DNA from: Hypoxylon rubiginosum
Taxonomy: Eukaryota > Ascomycota > Sordariomycetes > Xylariales > Hypoxylaceae
Reading direction: 5' to 3'
DNA: 64,000 nucleotides
Assembly: GCA_902806565.1 (NCBI GenBank)
Contig: CADCXA010000025.1
Coordinates: 1,426,001 to 1,490,000 of the forward strand
A program made the position numbers and the translations under genes. Shown piece by piece: positions 39,201 to 49,531 of this stretch (the first letter of the stretch is position 1; each line of letters opens with the position of its first letter). Below the pieces are notes generated by a model that was not told where the DNA came from, made no database searches, and saw only the letters and a program-made list of their open reading frames with translations.

Positions 39201-41749
39201 CGTTATTTTTAAAAGGTTAATTATATAATATAAAATTTTTTAAATTTAAAAATAACTAGGATTTAAACTATTAATATTATAATTAATAAATTTATATAAA
39301 ATAAATATAAAAAAAAAACGAAATTAAACTATTAAATATTTTTTTAAAATTTTTAAGCTTTTAAATTAAAATTAATTAATAATAATTATAAGAACTTAAA
39401 AAGTTTATAAATTTTTACTAGTTATATATTTTTATTTTTATAATAAAATATAAAAATCTTATTTTTTTTTATTTTTTTTTTTAAAGTATTTATTAAATTA
39501 ATAAAACATGTTATAAAAATTATATTACTTATTTATAATATTAATATTATAAATATTTATTTATAAAAATTTATTATTATATAATTAAACTTTATAATAT
39601 TTAGTAAAATTTAGTTACTTTTTATAATAAAAATATAAAAGATATAATAAATAATTTTATTTTAAAAATTATTAATTTAAAGTTTAAAATAATTATAAAA
39701 AATCTTAAGGCTTAAACTATTATTATTTAATTATTTTATTTTTTTTAATTTTAAACTTTTAAAAACATTTAAACTAATAAAATATATTTAAATTAATTTT
39801 ATTTAATAATTAATATTATTTTAAAATATAATATAAATAATAAATATAATAAAAAAATTTTTTATAAAAATTAAAAGTTATTTTAAATAACGTATAAATT
39901 TTTTTATATTTAATATAAGTTTTAATAAACTTACGTATATTTATTATATAAAAATAAAAAAAAAAATAAATAATATATAATTATAATAAATTAGTTTTAA
40001 ATAATAATAAATTTTAAAAAAACTTAGTTATATATTAAAATATAATAATATTTATATATTAAAAACAAATAAAATAATAGTAATTAAAAAAAATATTTAA
40101 TATTAATTAAAATTAAAAAATATAAATAAAAAGTTTAAATAAAAAGTAAAAAAATTTATAAATAAAAAAAATATATATATAAAACTTATTTTCTTTTAAA
40201 CTAACATTTTTAAAACATATTTAATATATTTTATTATAATATATTTTATTATATAAAAAACAAATAAAATAAAAAGTTTTAAAAAAATAAATATATATTA
40301 AAACTATTTAAATATTTAAATTATATATTAATATATTATTAGTTTCTTTTAAATTTTATTAAAAATAATTAAATATTATTAAAATATAATAATTAAAACT
40401 AAATATAAATATATTTTATTTTAACTTTTATTTTAATATATTTAATATTACTAGTTTTTATTTAATTTTATATTTAATATTTTTAGGTTTTAAAAAAAAG
40501 CTAAATATTTTATTAAACCTTAATAAAATAAATGTTAATATAAATTTTAATAAAAAGCTTAAATTATTATTTATTATAATTAAATTAATTAATATTAATA
40601 ATAATAAAAAATTACCTCTTTTAAAAACTATAAATAAAAAAAACAGATTATTTAATAAACTTATAAAAATAAAAGCCTTTTTATTTATAAATATAACTAA
40701 AAATAATATTAATTTATAAAAATTATTTTTTTAATAAAACTGTTTTTAATATAATTTATTAAAGTTTTAAAAAAAATTAAAAAATAAGCTTTGCTTTTAT
40801 AATAATAAGTTTTTATTAACTAAAAAAAAAAAAAAAAATTATAATATAAAGTGGTTTTTTATAAAAAAAACGTTAAAAAGTTTATTAGAAAAATTATTAA
40901 TATTATAAAAAATTTATATATATAATTAAAAACATTTATTATTAATAAAAATCTTAAAATATTATAACTTTATAAAGTAACTATTTATATTATTTAATAG
41001 ATAGTTATTAAAATCTTAATCTAAAAAATAATAATTAAAAGTGATTTTTATAAAAAATTTATATAAAAAAAACGGGAAAAAATTTAAAACTAAGTAATAA
41101 AAAAATAATTTTATAACTTTAAAAAATATAAGTTAATAAGTTAATTTTATTTATTTAAAGTTGGTTTTATTATTATTATTATTATTATTTTTAATTTAAT
41201 ATTATTAGTAAATAATTATTTTTTATTAATTTAAAATATAAAATTATTTAATAAATTTAGTTTTTAAATAAATTTAATAAATATATATATACTTTTAAAA
41301 AAGTAAATTATAATAAATAAAAAAGTTATAATAATAATATATTAATTATTAAAATAAAAGGTAATTATAACATTAAAAATAAAAAAAAATATTTATATAT
41401 TTTAAATTTAAAAAATTTTTATAATTAGGTTTTAATATTAAAAAATGTTTATTTTATTATATGGTTTAGTAAGTTAGATAAATACTTATTATAAATATTA
41501 AAAGTTAAGTTATAATTAAATAAATAAAAAAAAAAATAAAAAAAAAATTAAAAAAAGAAATATATAAAAATAAAAAAATAAGTTTAACCTTTTATTATAT
41601 ATAAATATAAATATAAGTTAATGTTTTATTATTAATATAATATAAAATATTTAAAAGATATTTATAATTAAAAACTTAAATTAATATAAGCGATTTATTT
41701 TTAAATTAATATATTTTATTTTTAAAAATTTAACTAATTATAAATTATT

Positions 41750-42650
41750 TATTTTTTAAATGTAATTAACTAAGTTTTATTAAATATATTTATTATTTTT
41801 AAAGGTTTTAATAATTATAAATTACTTATTTTTTAAATATATTTAATTAAGTTTAATTAAATATATTTAAATTAAAATTAAAATTTAAATATTTTTTTAT
41901 AAATTTTATAAATATAATAAAAAAAAGTTTAAATTAATTAAATAATAAGAATAATAATTACTTACTTATTTTTTAATTATAATTAATTAAACTTAATTAA
42001 TTATATTTAAAATTAATTAAAAAATTAATACCTTTTTATAAAACTTATAAATATAATTAAAAAAATAATAAATTAATTAAATAGTTAAAAGTTAAATAAA
42101 TAAAAATTATATATTTTTTAATTAAATTTAATTAAATTTAATTAATTATATTTAAAGTTAATTAAAAAATTAATATTTTTTTATAAAACTTATAAATATA
42201 ATAAAAAAACTATAAGTTAATTAAATAGTTAAAAATTTAATTACTTATTTTATAAATATATTTAATTAAATTTAATTAAATTTATTTAAAAATATTTTAA
42301 ATATATTAAAATTTTATTTTATATATTTATATATTTTTTAAATATATTTAACTAAATTTAATTAAATATATTTAAAAATAATAATTAAAATATATTAAAA
42401 TATTTTTTTATAAGTTTATATATTTTTTAAACACGTTTAATTAAATTTAATTAAGTTTATTTATATTATAATTAAAAAACTAAATCGCTTTTTATAAGTT
42501 TTATAAATATTATTAAAAAAGTTATAAATTAATTAAATAATTAAAAATAAAATTACCTGGTTTTTTAATTTTTAAATATACTTAGTTAAAATTAAATAAA
42601 TAATTTTAAATAATTTAAATACCTTTTTATAAACCTTATTAATAATATAA
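41750..42650. repeat. RIP-degraded minisatellite, about eight units of 85-150 bp
   Basis: Successive units share the order CTTATTTTTTAAATATA, TTTAATTAAATTTAATTAA, TTTTTTATAAAACTTATAA and a terminal TAATTAAATAGTTAAA. Units start near 41826, 41961, 42112, 42244, 42331, 42419 and 42561, with a diverged one from about 41750. Some units lack the distal half. This is an internal array distinct from the terminal repeats. Confidence 0.7.
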
Positions 42651-42802
42651 ACTAATTAAATATTACGGATAAATAATTATAAAAATAATAATTAATAATA
42701 TAATTTAAAGTATTATAAATTTTATAAAGTTTATTTAATTTTAATTAAAAAAAAAAAGTTATATTATAAATCTATATAATATTATATTTATTAAAATAAA
42801 AG

Positions 42803-43000
42803 TTACAATTAAAAGTTAAATTTATTATATTTTTTTATATTATATATAAAACTTATATTAATTAATTAATTATATTTTAATATATATTTTTTAAAAAAAA
42901 AACTATAATTAAAAGTTAAATTTATTATATTTTTTTATATTATATTAACACTTATATTAATTAGTTAATTATATTTTAATATATATTTAATAAATTTTTT
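42803..43000. repeat. 100-bp tandem duplication in the AT block
   Basis: Two adjacent copies at 100-base offset, aligned from CAATTAAAAGTTAAATTTA (42806) and TAATTAAAAGTTAAATTTA (42906) through TATTTTAATATATATTT. They differ mainly by C/T and one short gap. Confidence 0.8.
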
Positions 43001-43762
43001 ATAAAATCAATTAATTTATTTTATTATAATTTAAAAAAATTAATAATTAATATAATTTAATAAAACTTATTTTATATAATTTTTTTATATTATTTATATT
43101 TTTATAGATTTTATTATAATAAAATTATAAAAAAAAACATTGAAAAATATAAAACGATTTTAAGTATATAATTAGTTAGTAAAATTATAATAATATTAAT
43201 AAAATAAAAAAAAGTTAATAATTAAAATTTAAATAATATTATAAAAGTTTTATATTTAAATATAAAATTATAAAATTTATTTTAAAAAATTAATAATAAT
43301 AATATTAAATATAATAAAATTAAAAATGTTTTTTATAACTAATTTATAGTTTTAAAATTAATAAAATATAAAAATTAAACTTTTAAATTAAAATATTATT
43401 TTTATTTTAATAAATTCTTAAATAATAAAAAAAATATTAAATTTAAATTCTTTAAAAAATAAAATAAATTCTTTTTATTTTAATAATCTTAAAATAAAAT
43501 ATAATAAAGTTATTAATAAAAATAATAATAATATTAAATTATAAAAAAATTATATTAAAATAATAATATAAATTATTTTAAAAAAAGTATTTTTTAATAA
43601 TAATAAAAAAATATTACTTATTAAAAAAAAAATTTTTAAATTATTAAAAAAAATTATAAAATAATTAACTTAAAGTAAAAAAATCTTAAAATATTTAATA
43701 TTTTAAAAATTTTTATTAGTTATTTAAATTTAATATAATTTTTTAAAAAAATAAAAATTATT

Positions 43763-44085
43763 TATAATAAAAATTTATATTAAAAATTTAAAATAATTTT
43801 AATTTAATATAATAATTTTTATAAGTTTTAAAATCTTTAATTTTTTTTAATTTAAATAAAAATTTAAAGTTTTATTTATATTTTAAAATTATTATTTAAT
43901 TTTTATTTTATTATTATTTTAAATATTTAATTAATATATATTAATTTTATTATTTTAATTTAAATTATTTTTATTTATTTAATTTTAATTAACTTATATA
44001 TTAATATATAAAATATATATTTATTAAAATTTATAATTATAGGTTTTTTTAATTAAATAAATTATTTAAATTAAGTTATATAATA
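43763..44085. repeat. Right terminal direct repeat (LTR)
   Basis: Co-linear partner of the left repeat, beginning TATAATAAAAATTTATATT, which is the left end with C-to-T and G-to-A changes. Toward the 3' half it keeps some G and C that the left copy has lost (for example AGGTTT against AAATTT), so the two copies were mutated independently. Confidence 0.85.
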
Positions 44086-44090
44086 TTTAT

Positions 44091-44394
44091 AATTACCTGG
44101 TATTTTTTAACGACGTTTTTTTTTTACGGTTTTATTATAATAAAATTTATATAAATATAAATAATATAAAAAAATCACGTAAAATAAGTTTTATTAAACT
44201 ATATTAATTATCTTACTTTTTATTTAATATTAAAATAAATTAATTAATTTTACAAAGAATCTAAGAGATATACGTTATAATATAGCTAGCTAATTAAAGC
44301 CAAACTTATCTATAGCGTAACTGGGCGTAAAGGAAGCTCGCGATACCCCCCGGCCGAAGAACGGGTCATATATTCCATAACAACAAAGCATTTT
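44091..44394. other. Intron remnant between the AT block and the GC-rich element
   Basis: AT-rich at first, rising to normal composition after about 44290 (CGTAACTGGGCGTAAAGG). It contains TTTTACA at about 44245-44251 and AACTTATCT near 44304, which echo the TGTAA start and CTTAT flank of the left repeat, but a second boundary cannot be proven. No gene seen. Confidence 0.4.
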
Positions 44395-44584
44395 CCATCG
44401 GCCGGGAGCTCCTCTAACCACTGGGCCACCGTGGGCCAAGTGGCCTAATGGCCCAGTGGTTAGAGTGCGAGACCCGGCCCCGCCCCGCGCCGGCCCCTCA
44501 GTAAAATCCTCCCGAGGATTTTCATAAGCCAGGTTCGAGCCCCGCCGGGGGCTCGAACCTGGCTGAGCTTTTGCATTTTTTTTT
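44395..44584 (+). mobile_element. tRNA-box-containing triple-hairpin element (SINE-like)
   Basis: GC-rich island in the giant intron. Hairpin 1: CTCTAACCACTGGGCCA (44412-44428) pairs perfectly with TGGCCCAGTGGTTAGAG (44449-44465); the right arm is a good RNA polymerase III A box. Hairpin 2: AAAATCCTC/GAGGATTTT (44503-44511 and 44514-44522). Hairpin 3: AGCCAGGTTCGAGCCCC (44527-44543) pairs perfectly with GGGGCTCGAACCTGGCT (44548-44564); the left arm contains the B box GGTTCGAGCCC. A run of nine T (44576-44584) follows as a possible Pol III terminator. A-to-B spacing of about 83 bases exceeds a plain tRNA. It does not fold as a normal tRNA cloverleaf, and no RIP is visible. A tRNA-derived SINE or palindromic tRNA relic is the best reading. 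Confidence 0.65.
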
Positions 44585-47508
44585 ATTTATTTACTTGTCA
44601 CTAACAAATTTTAACTAGTCAATCTCACCGAAACGATGGATGCACTTGCCATGATTACAAAAGCTGGAGTTTCTACCAAGAAGTTGGTTGTGGGCGTGAC
44701 AAGCTACGCACGCTCGTTCAAGATGGCAGACTCAAACTGCTCGGGACCAATGTGCATATTTCTAGGCTCAAACATCAGCTCTCAGGCCGAGCCTGGGGAA
44801 TGCACAGGTACTGCGGGTTATATATCTAACGCAGAGATCGACAGCATCATAAATAGGAGGCCAGAGAGCCAGACTTGGCACGATGCCGAGTTTGACGCGG
44901 ATTTTATTGTCTATGACTGTGAGCAAACCCTTGACCTATATGTGGATTATGTTTTGCTGATAGAAATCGTCTACTAGCAATCGTGTGGGCTTCTTATATG
45001 ACCGACGAGGCCAAACAGTCTCGTACAAACCGTTGGAAAAGCCTTAACTTTGCCGGAACCATTCACTGGCGCTTGACTTAGGTACAGCAATTTTCCGAAG
45101 ACGGCGGCTGTCCGGCAGGAACATGTGATTCACCAGGCACGCTTTATGTAGGTCCTGAGATTTTTACACACGAGGGCCCAGCTATCGAATGTAATCCACC
45201 GTGCCAGCTTATCCTACCCCCGTTCATTCTTCCAGAGCCTACCACAGTCACATTTCCGCCGATAACCACGTCACTCGAGGTTGCATGGACCGAGACGACT
45301 GTCGTTACTGACGATAATAACGAAGAGATCACACAGTCTTCCATCTCGCGAATCGTTCAGACTACGACAATAACCATCCCTCCCCTAACTACCACTGCCA
45401 TTGACCTTTGGAATAAACTTATCGTAAACGGAACCAACTCTACACTCATCTGGTTGACGTGGAGCCTTTTACCGCCGCCATTCGTTATTACCGACGACCC
45501 TAATCCGGAAGACAAGTCAGGTGTTACACACCCTGAGGCGACCAGGACCATCTACCCACCACCGTGGCCCTACTCGGTTTCAGCCCCTGGCTCACAAACT
45601 ACGTCTACCACACCGGCTATTACGCATGGCTCCTCAACACTTCATGAATCAGTTAGCCTCAAGACTCAGACGGGAGAACCCGGTCCAAAATGCACGTCAA
45701 ACTGTGGACATACATGTAAAGTGTTTTGTAGCAGCCCGTGTCTACCTGGTTTCTGTCCTCCAGGCGGAGATGACCCCTCACACAACGACTTCTGGGATCC
45801 ATCCGATCCTAGCCCTCCGCCCGGCCCGCCTCCCAGCTCAAACCCGAACCCAGCAGGCAGCGGCAGCGATGTTTGCCAGCCTGAGGTCAAGACAGACACG
45901 GGACTGTGCTCTAACGGTAACTTCCCTATCTGGGATCCTGTATCTATGTCGGTTCGCTGCGATCTTTCTGGCGATGAAGCTGATGCTCAGAAGACGGAAT
46001 GCCAGAAGGAGATTGACGATAATTTGGAAGATTCCAAGGAAAATGCCAAGCGTTCGTCTTAGTGCTGTTCAAATTCCGCCGCCGCCGCTGTAGCAAGTCT
46101 TGGAGGCGACATGAAGCCCCAGTCGTCAGGCTCATGCCCGGTACCGCGAAACTACCGGAAAAATCCGCCGGCAGATGGCATAGCCCACGCAACCTTTACA
46201 TGCGACTATGCCAGATGGCCCAATATCTGCGCCAACGCAAGATCTGCCACCCTGATACGCGGTAAACCAGACATCCTGACGTACTCGGCCGGAGGTAGCG
46301 TCGACGCAAACGAGCTGTGGTACCACAGCAAGGTACGAAACAACATCTACGGCTGGAGACCCGACGGCTGTCAAGTGGAAGAATACCCATTTGCCTCCGG
46401 CGACCCAATCCGCGTCCCAAACCCGAGGCCCAACCCCCGTGCAAGGAACTGGAGAAGATGGGATGAGGAGCGCGTTCTCCGTCTGATTCCAGAAAGGGAG
46501 AACGGTGACCACGGAATCGCTTTGGGGGCGTTTTACCGCAACGCTGGCAATAAAAACGCACAAAACGTTGATGGTCTTATCGATTCGATGGCGTTTGCGA
46601 ACCACCCCACCGGCCTCAGTGACGCCGATTTCTATCTTGACAGCGACGTGTCACATAACTTGTGCGTCGTGCCATACGGCAATGCCTTCATTCTCGTTAA
46701 CGGCGGTAGGAATATGGCCGTTGGTGAGAGATCGTACGATCCAGGGTGGGATAACAAGCTCATCCGCGAGACTGTCAGCTATTTCCTCAACGCAGCCCGA
46801 ACGGCCACAAGTAGCGTGGTGACAGACACCGTCAGCGCATACTGCCGGTACCCATCACCGGGTCGAGGAGTTTATAACGAAGCCGCGCAACGTTGGGAAA
46901 TGGTAAGTGCGGCAAATGCAGAAGACAGAAGGCAAGGAAACAGTTACTACAAGTGTGATAATTACCCAGGATATGCAGGACCGAGCGCGTTCCCGCCAAC
47001 CAGGCGTCGCCGTGCCATAAACTCGGGAGTCGAGGAGGAGTTACTTCCAGAGCTTGTCGATACGAACAGTACTAGCTTAGACGTGTCTGCGAACACCGGC
47101 CTTGTCGCCGACGCATCTCAAGCCATGAGTTTCAACCTCGAAAGGAAAAGCCCGTTCACTTCTAGGGCGATGGCCTCAGGGAGTGGCAGTTTTCTGGACC
47201 CGAGTGCCTGGCTCTACCTATGCGACGCCTCGGAAGATGACGTCGACGCCTGCGCCAACACCTACTCATGCGGAACAGACCCGTCTGGTGATGACGTCGA
47301 CGACGATGGCGGCTGGGATGACTCACCTTCACCTTCACCCACAGCCACTTCATCTGCCCTAGCATCGACTACTTCCTCCGCTCCAGCCACGACGACTACA
47401 AAACCGGCTTGTAATTTCTGGCAGGCTTTATTTATGTTTGTGAGTGGCGGTCTCTTGAGAATCATTATCCTATGTGCGACGCTGACTAGGTTTTACCACA
47501 TAGAATGA

Positions 47509-48127
47509 TGACTGCTCGTTCGAAACCGATGATATATTGGGTACGGGAACTCGCTCCTACTAGAGGGAGCCGCTAGACTCGTTAGACGATAAGCCACCGA
47601 CGTGCCTCTGGGGTACAGCCGTCTGCCCGGATTTGAAGATCTGTGCATATGCCAATGATGACTGTACCGGAGATTATGTCTCAGCCGATAGTTGTTGAGT
47701 TGGCTAGGGCTTTTGATTATCTCTGATTCGAGGGCTGAAAAATGGTATGAGCCTCTTCCGAATTCCGAGTCTAAGGGGTACGTATCAGCAACAGTGTTAG
47801 GACCATGACAGGCACGTTCGTGTCGTATGCTCGAGTTTTGCTTGTGCTTGTGTAACATATTTACTAAGCCTTTAATGCACTAAACGGTGAGCCCTTTCTC
47901 CTTAACATACCAGCCACCAACTATCGTTGATGACTACGCCCAAACAGCATCTTAATTGACGCGAGTACTTCACTGTCGAGCCGGCGAGAAGTCTAAGCGA
48001 AGTGCACATCACCCGAGAAAAAAATACGAGTTGTTTTCCATTATTACTTGCATGCTAGCCTTCGCCCCTTGCATCGCGTCCCCGCCCAACACGTAAACTA
48101 GTTGAGTAGAGAGTGTTACGAGCCAGC
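47509..48127. other. Chitinase 3' flank and hydrolase promoter
   Basis: From 47511 to 47698 one frame reads DDCSFETDDILGTGTRSY, a TAG, then a Cys-rich string (PPTCLWGTAVCPDLKICAYA, DDCTGDYVSADSC) before TGA. This looks like a decayed further exon of the chitinase. The remainder is non-coding and leads to the ATG at 48128. Confidence 0.4.
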
Positions 48128-49237
48128 ATGTCTAGCGTATGGTCCAACCAGCCCTTTAAAGCACTCTACACCGTGTTCTTCGTACTCAAGCTCGTCGTCC
48201 TTGTACCTCTGGTCTCGCTCCGTTACAGTTTAAGAGCAGCCCGCTCCTCTCCGGAATGGAGTTTGAGGGTGTGTGTCCTTGCAGTGTTTACTAGAGAGTT
48301 CTTCGACTACTACGCCCGAACCCGCTCGCATGGGTTAGCTGCCGTTCAGGCGGCCCACGTCAAGGCAAACAGCCAGTTTTCCTTGGCTGAAGTAGCCGAT
48401 CCGAGCCTCTATTCGGCCCTCCTGGCCCCTGGTGCGGCCAAACCGGCTCCGGTAGGCGGGCTATGGTTCCCGGGCCCACCTACGCCAGAGACGGACCTTA
48501 GGCATGAGAAAGTTGTCCTGCACTTTCCCGGCGGCGCGTTCGTTCTCGCATTTGGTACCCCCACTAGCGGAAAAGACGTTGCCGGCGTCATGACGCGGCA
48601 TCTAAAAGCGACGAGGACTTTCGTCGCCCAGTACCGACTATCCACCGACGACTCGACTCGATTCCCAGCCGCTCTCCAAGACCTAGTTACCTTTTACTGT
48701 CACATCTTATCTCTGGGCCTAGATCCTAAGAACGTCATCCTTTCCGGCGACTCTGCGGCTGGGAACCTGGTCATCGCCCTCCTGCGATATCTCGAGGACC
48801 TGCGCTCGCCGCGACTTCCGTTACCTGGCGGCGCGATGCTTTGGTCCCCTTGGGTCCACGTCACGGCCGAGGCCGGTCGAGACTATGCCGGATGCAGGAA
48901 CTCGGATAAAGACGTATTGACGGCGTCGGTTCTCCAGTGGGGTGCTGATGCCTACCTCCCTAGGGGAAAACCGACAGCTGATACTCTGCCGTTCATCTCG
49001 CCCTTGCACCACCCCTTTAGAACCTCGGTTCCGCTATTCATCAATGCCGGGGGGAGTGAGGCGTTCTTTGATTCGGCGAAGGACTTTGCTCAGGAGATGG
49101 CAGAAGTCCGCGGCAACCGCATAAGATTCCATGCGACAGATTTGTCACCCCATAACTTACTCATGTCTCATAAAGGGCTAGGAATGAACCGTCAGATGGA
49201 AGTTGCTGCCAAAGATGCTTATAGCTTTTTTACCTAA
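48128..49237 (+). CDS. Alpha/beta hydrolase (esterase/lipase, HSL-like)
   Basis: Single-exon protein of 369 residues. The start is taken at ATG 48128 (MSSVWSNQPF); the frame is open a little further upstream but without ATG. Residues about 12-35 (LYTVFFVLKLVVLVPLVSL) form a likely membrane anchor. The alpha/beta-hydrolase-3 features are clear: oxyanion motif HFPGGAF (about 132-138), nucleophile elbow GDSAAGN with Ser about 209, and a C-terminal His in DLSPHNLLMSH. An acidic partner is likely near GGSEAFFDS. Family members hydrolyse short-chain esters or act in secondary metabolism; the substrate cannot be told here. It converges on the reductase gene downstream, with 294 bases between the stops. 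Confidence 0.9.
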   Translation: MSSVWSNQPFKALYTVFFVLKLVVLVPLVSLRYSLRAARSSPEWSLRVCVLAVFTREFFDYYARTRSHGLAAVQAAHVKANSQFSLAEVADPSLYSALLAPGAAKPAPVGGLWFPGPPTPETDLRHEKVVLHFPGGAFVLAFGTPTSGKDVAGVMTRHLKATRTFVAQYRLSTDDSTRFPAALQDLVTFYCHILSLGLDPKNVILSGDSAAGNLVIALLRYLEDLRSPRLPLPGGAMLWSPWVHVTAEAGRDYAGCRNSDKDVLTASVLQWGADAYLPRGKPTADTLPFISPLHHPFRTSVPLFINAGGSEAFFDSAKDFAQEMAEVRGNRIRFHATDLSPHNLLMSHKGLGMNRQMEVAAKDAYSFFT

Positions 49238-49531
49238 GTCGTGTAAAGGTTATGAGGTCTGATAGACTCTTGTACTTTCTTACTATATCGCCCGAATCTA
49301 ATAAATAGCAATAGACATACCTATTTGTTGCTGTTTAGAATATTCCGTTCATTGACTTTCAGAGCCAAGGAGAACGCATCTAGATAGATGATATTTCCCC
49401 CTCCAACTATCTGTGAAGTTACCATCTAACTTGATAGCGAACATCCCAAAGTTGCCCACTAGCATACGAGTATCACCATTCTATTCTCATTTTAATCCGA
49501 AGCAGTCCAATGCGTAGCGGAGTTAGCCGGT

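Larger units (their letters stand above)
23436..44085. mobile_element. RIP-destroyed LTR retroelement (probably with nested insertions), AT-rich block
   Basis: About 20.65 kb bounded by two direct repeats of 323 bp (23436-23758 and 43763-44085). The repeats are co-linear without gaps and differ only by transitions. The left one begins TGTAAC, fitting an LTR; both end ATAATA, readable as a RIP-changed ...CA end. A 5-base flank CTTAT precedes the left copy and TTTAT follows the right copy, a possible target-site duplication altered by one C-to-T. An A-rich tract just before the right repeat fits a polypurine tract. Inside, only a few bases in each 60 are G or C, no frame reaches 60 codons, and remaining C is mostly followed by T, C or G rather than A, as RIP at CpA would leave. 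No gag, pol or integrase can be read. The length exceeds usual LTR elements, so nesting is likely. Confidence 0.75.
23345..44618 (+). other. Giant (21,274-bp) phase-1 intron of the chitinase gene
   Basis: Donor GTAATC at 23345 follows codons RSH plus one base. The acceptor TAACTAG ends at 44618, and the split codon G|TC plus AATCTCACCGAAACG restores VNLTET, which is the residue string expected after CLRSH in this family. A canonical CTAAC branch site at 44601-44605 lies 13 bases before the AG. The original intron was probably of ordinary size; the rest is inserted repeat DNA. Confidence 0.85.
22609..47508 (+). pseudogene. GH18 chitinase gene with 21-kb intron and in-frame stops, NucA/NucB-like C-terminus
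   Basis: Secreted-type fungal chitinase, class V subgroup with long C-terminal extension. Exon 1 to 22995 carries YTHVHWGFG, VLSFGGWGDSTDPATYD and the catalytic DGIDIDWEYSG. Intron 22996-23067 is phase 0. Exon 2, 23068-23344 (APDIPGIPPG, YIVYMTYDLHGQWDAG, EGCPGGNCLRSH). Intron 23345-44618, phase 1. Exon 3, 44619-44918 (VNLTETMDALAMITKAGV, KLVVGVTSYARSFKM). Intron 44919-44977. Exon 4 from 44978 (SIVWASYMTDEAKQSR) stays in one frame to 47508. Defects: TAA at 23305 where the family has Gln before EGCPGGNC; TAG at 45079; TAG at 46060 just before CCSNS. No start codon, signal peptide or LysM/CBM18 module is seen. The distal part (about 46130-46880: TFTCDYARWPNICANARSA, YGWRPDGCQVEEYPFASGD) resembles the NucA/NucB-type region of such chitinases. 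Splice sites all look usable, so transcripts may exist, but a full protein cannot be made without readthrough. Confidence 0.9.

Noticed and set aside
23760..43760. AT block as inserted mitochondrial DNA or a centromere core
   Set aside because: No mitochondrial genes, rRNA or tRNA can be read, and C is lost by CpA-type transitions; it lies between exons of one gene with terminal repeats, which fits a retroelement better than a centromere.
44396..44584. Ordinary tRNA gene at the 3' end of the giant intron
   Set aside because: A and B boxes are too far apart and both lie in long perfect hairpins that would exclude a cloverleaf; reported as a tRNA-derived element instead.
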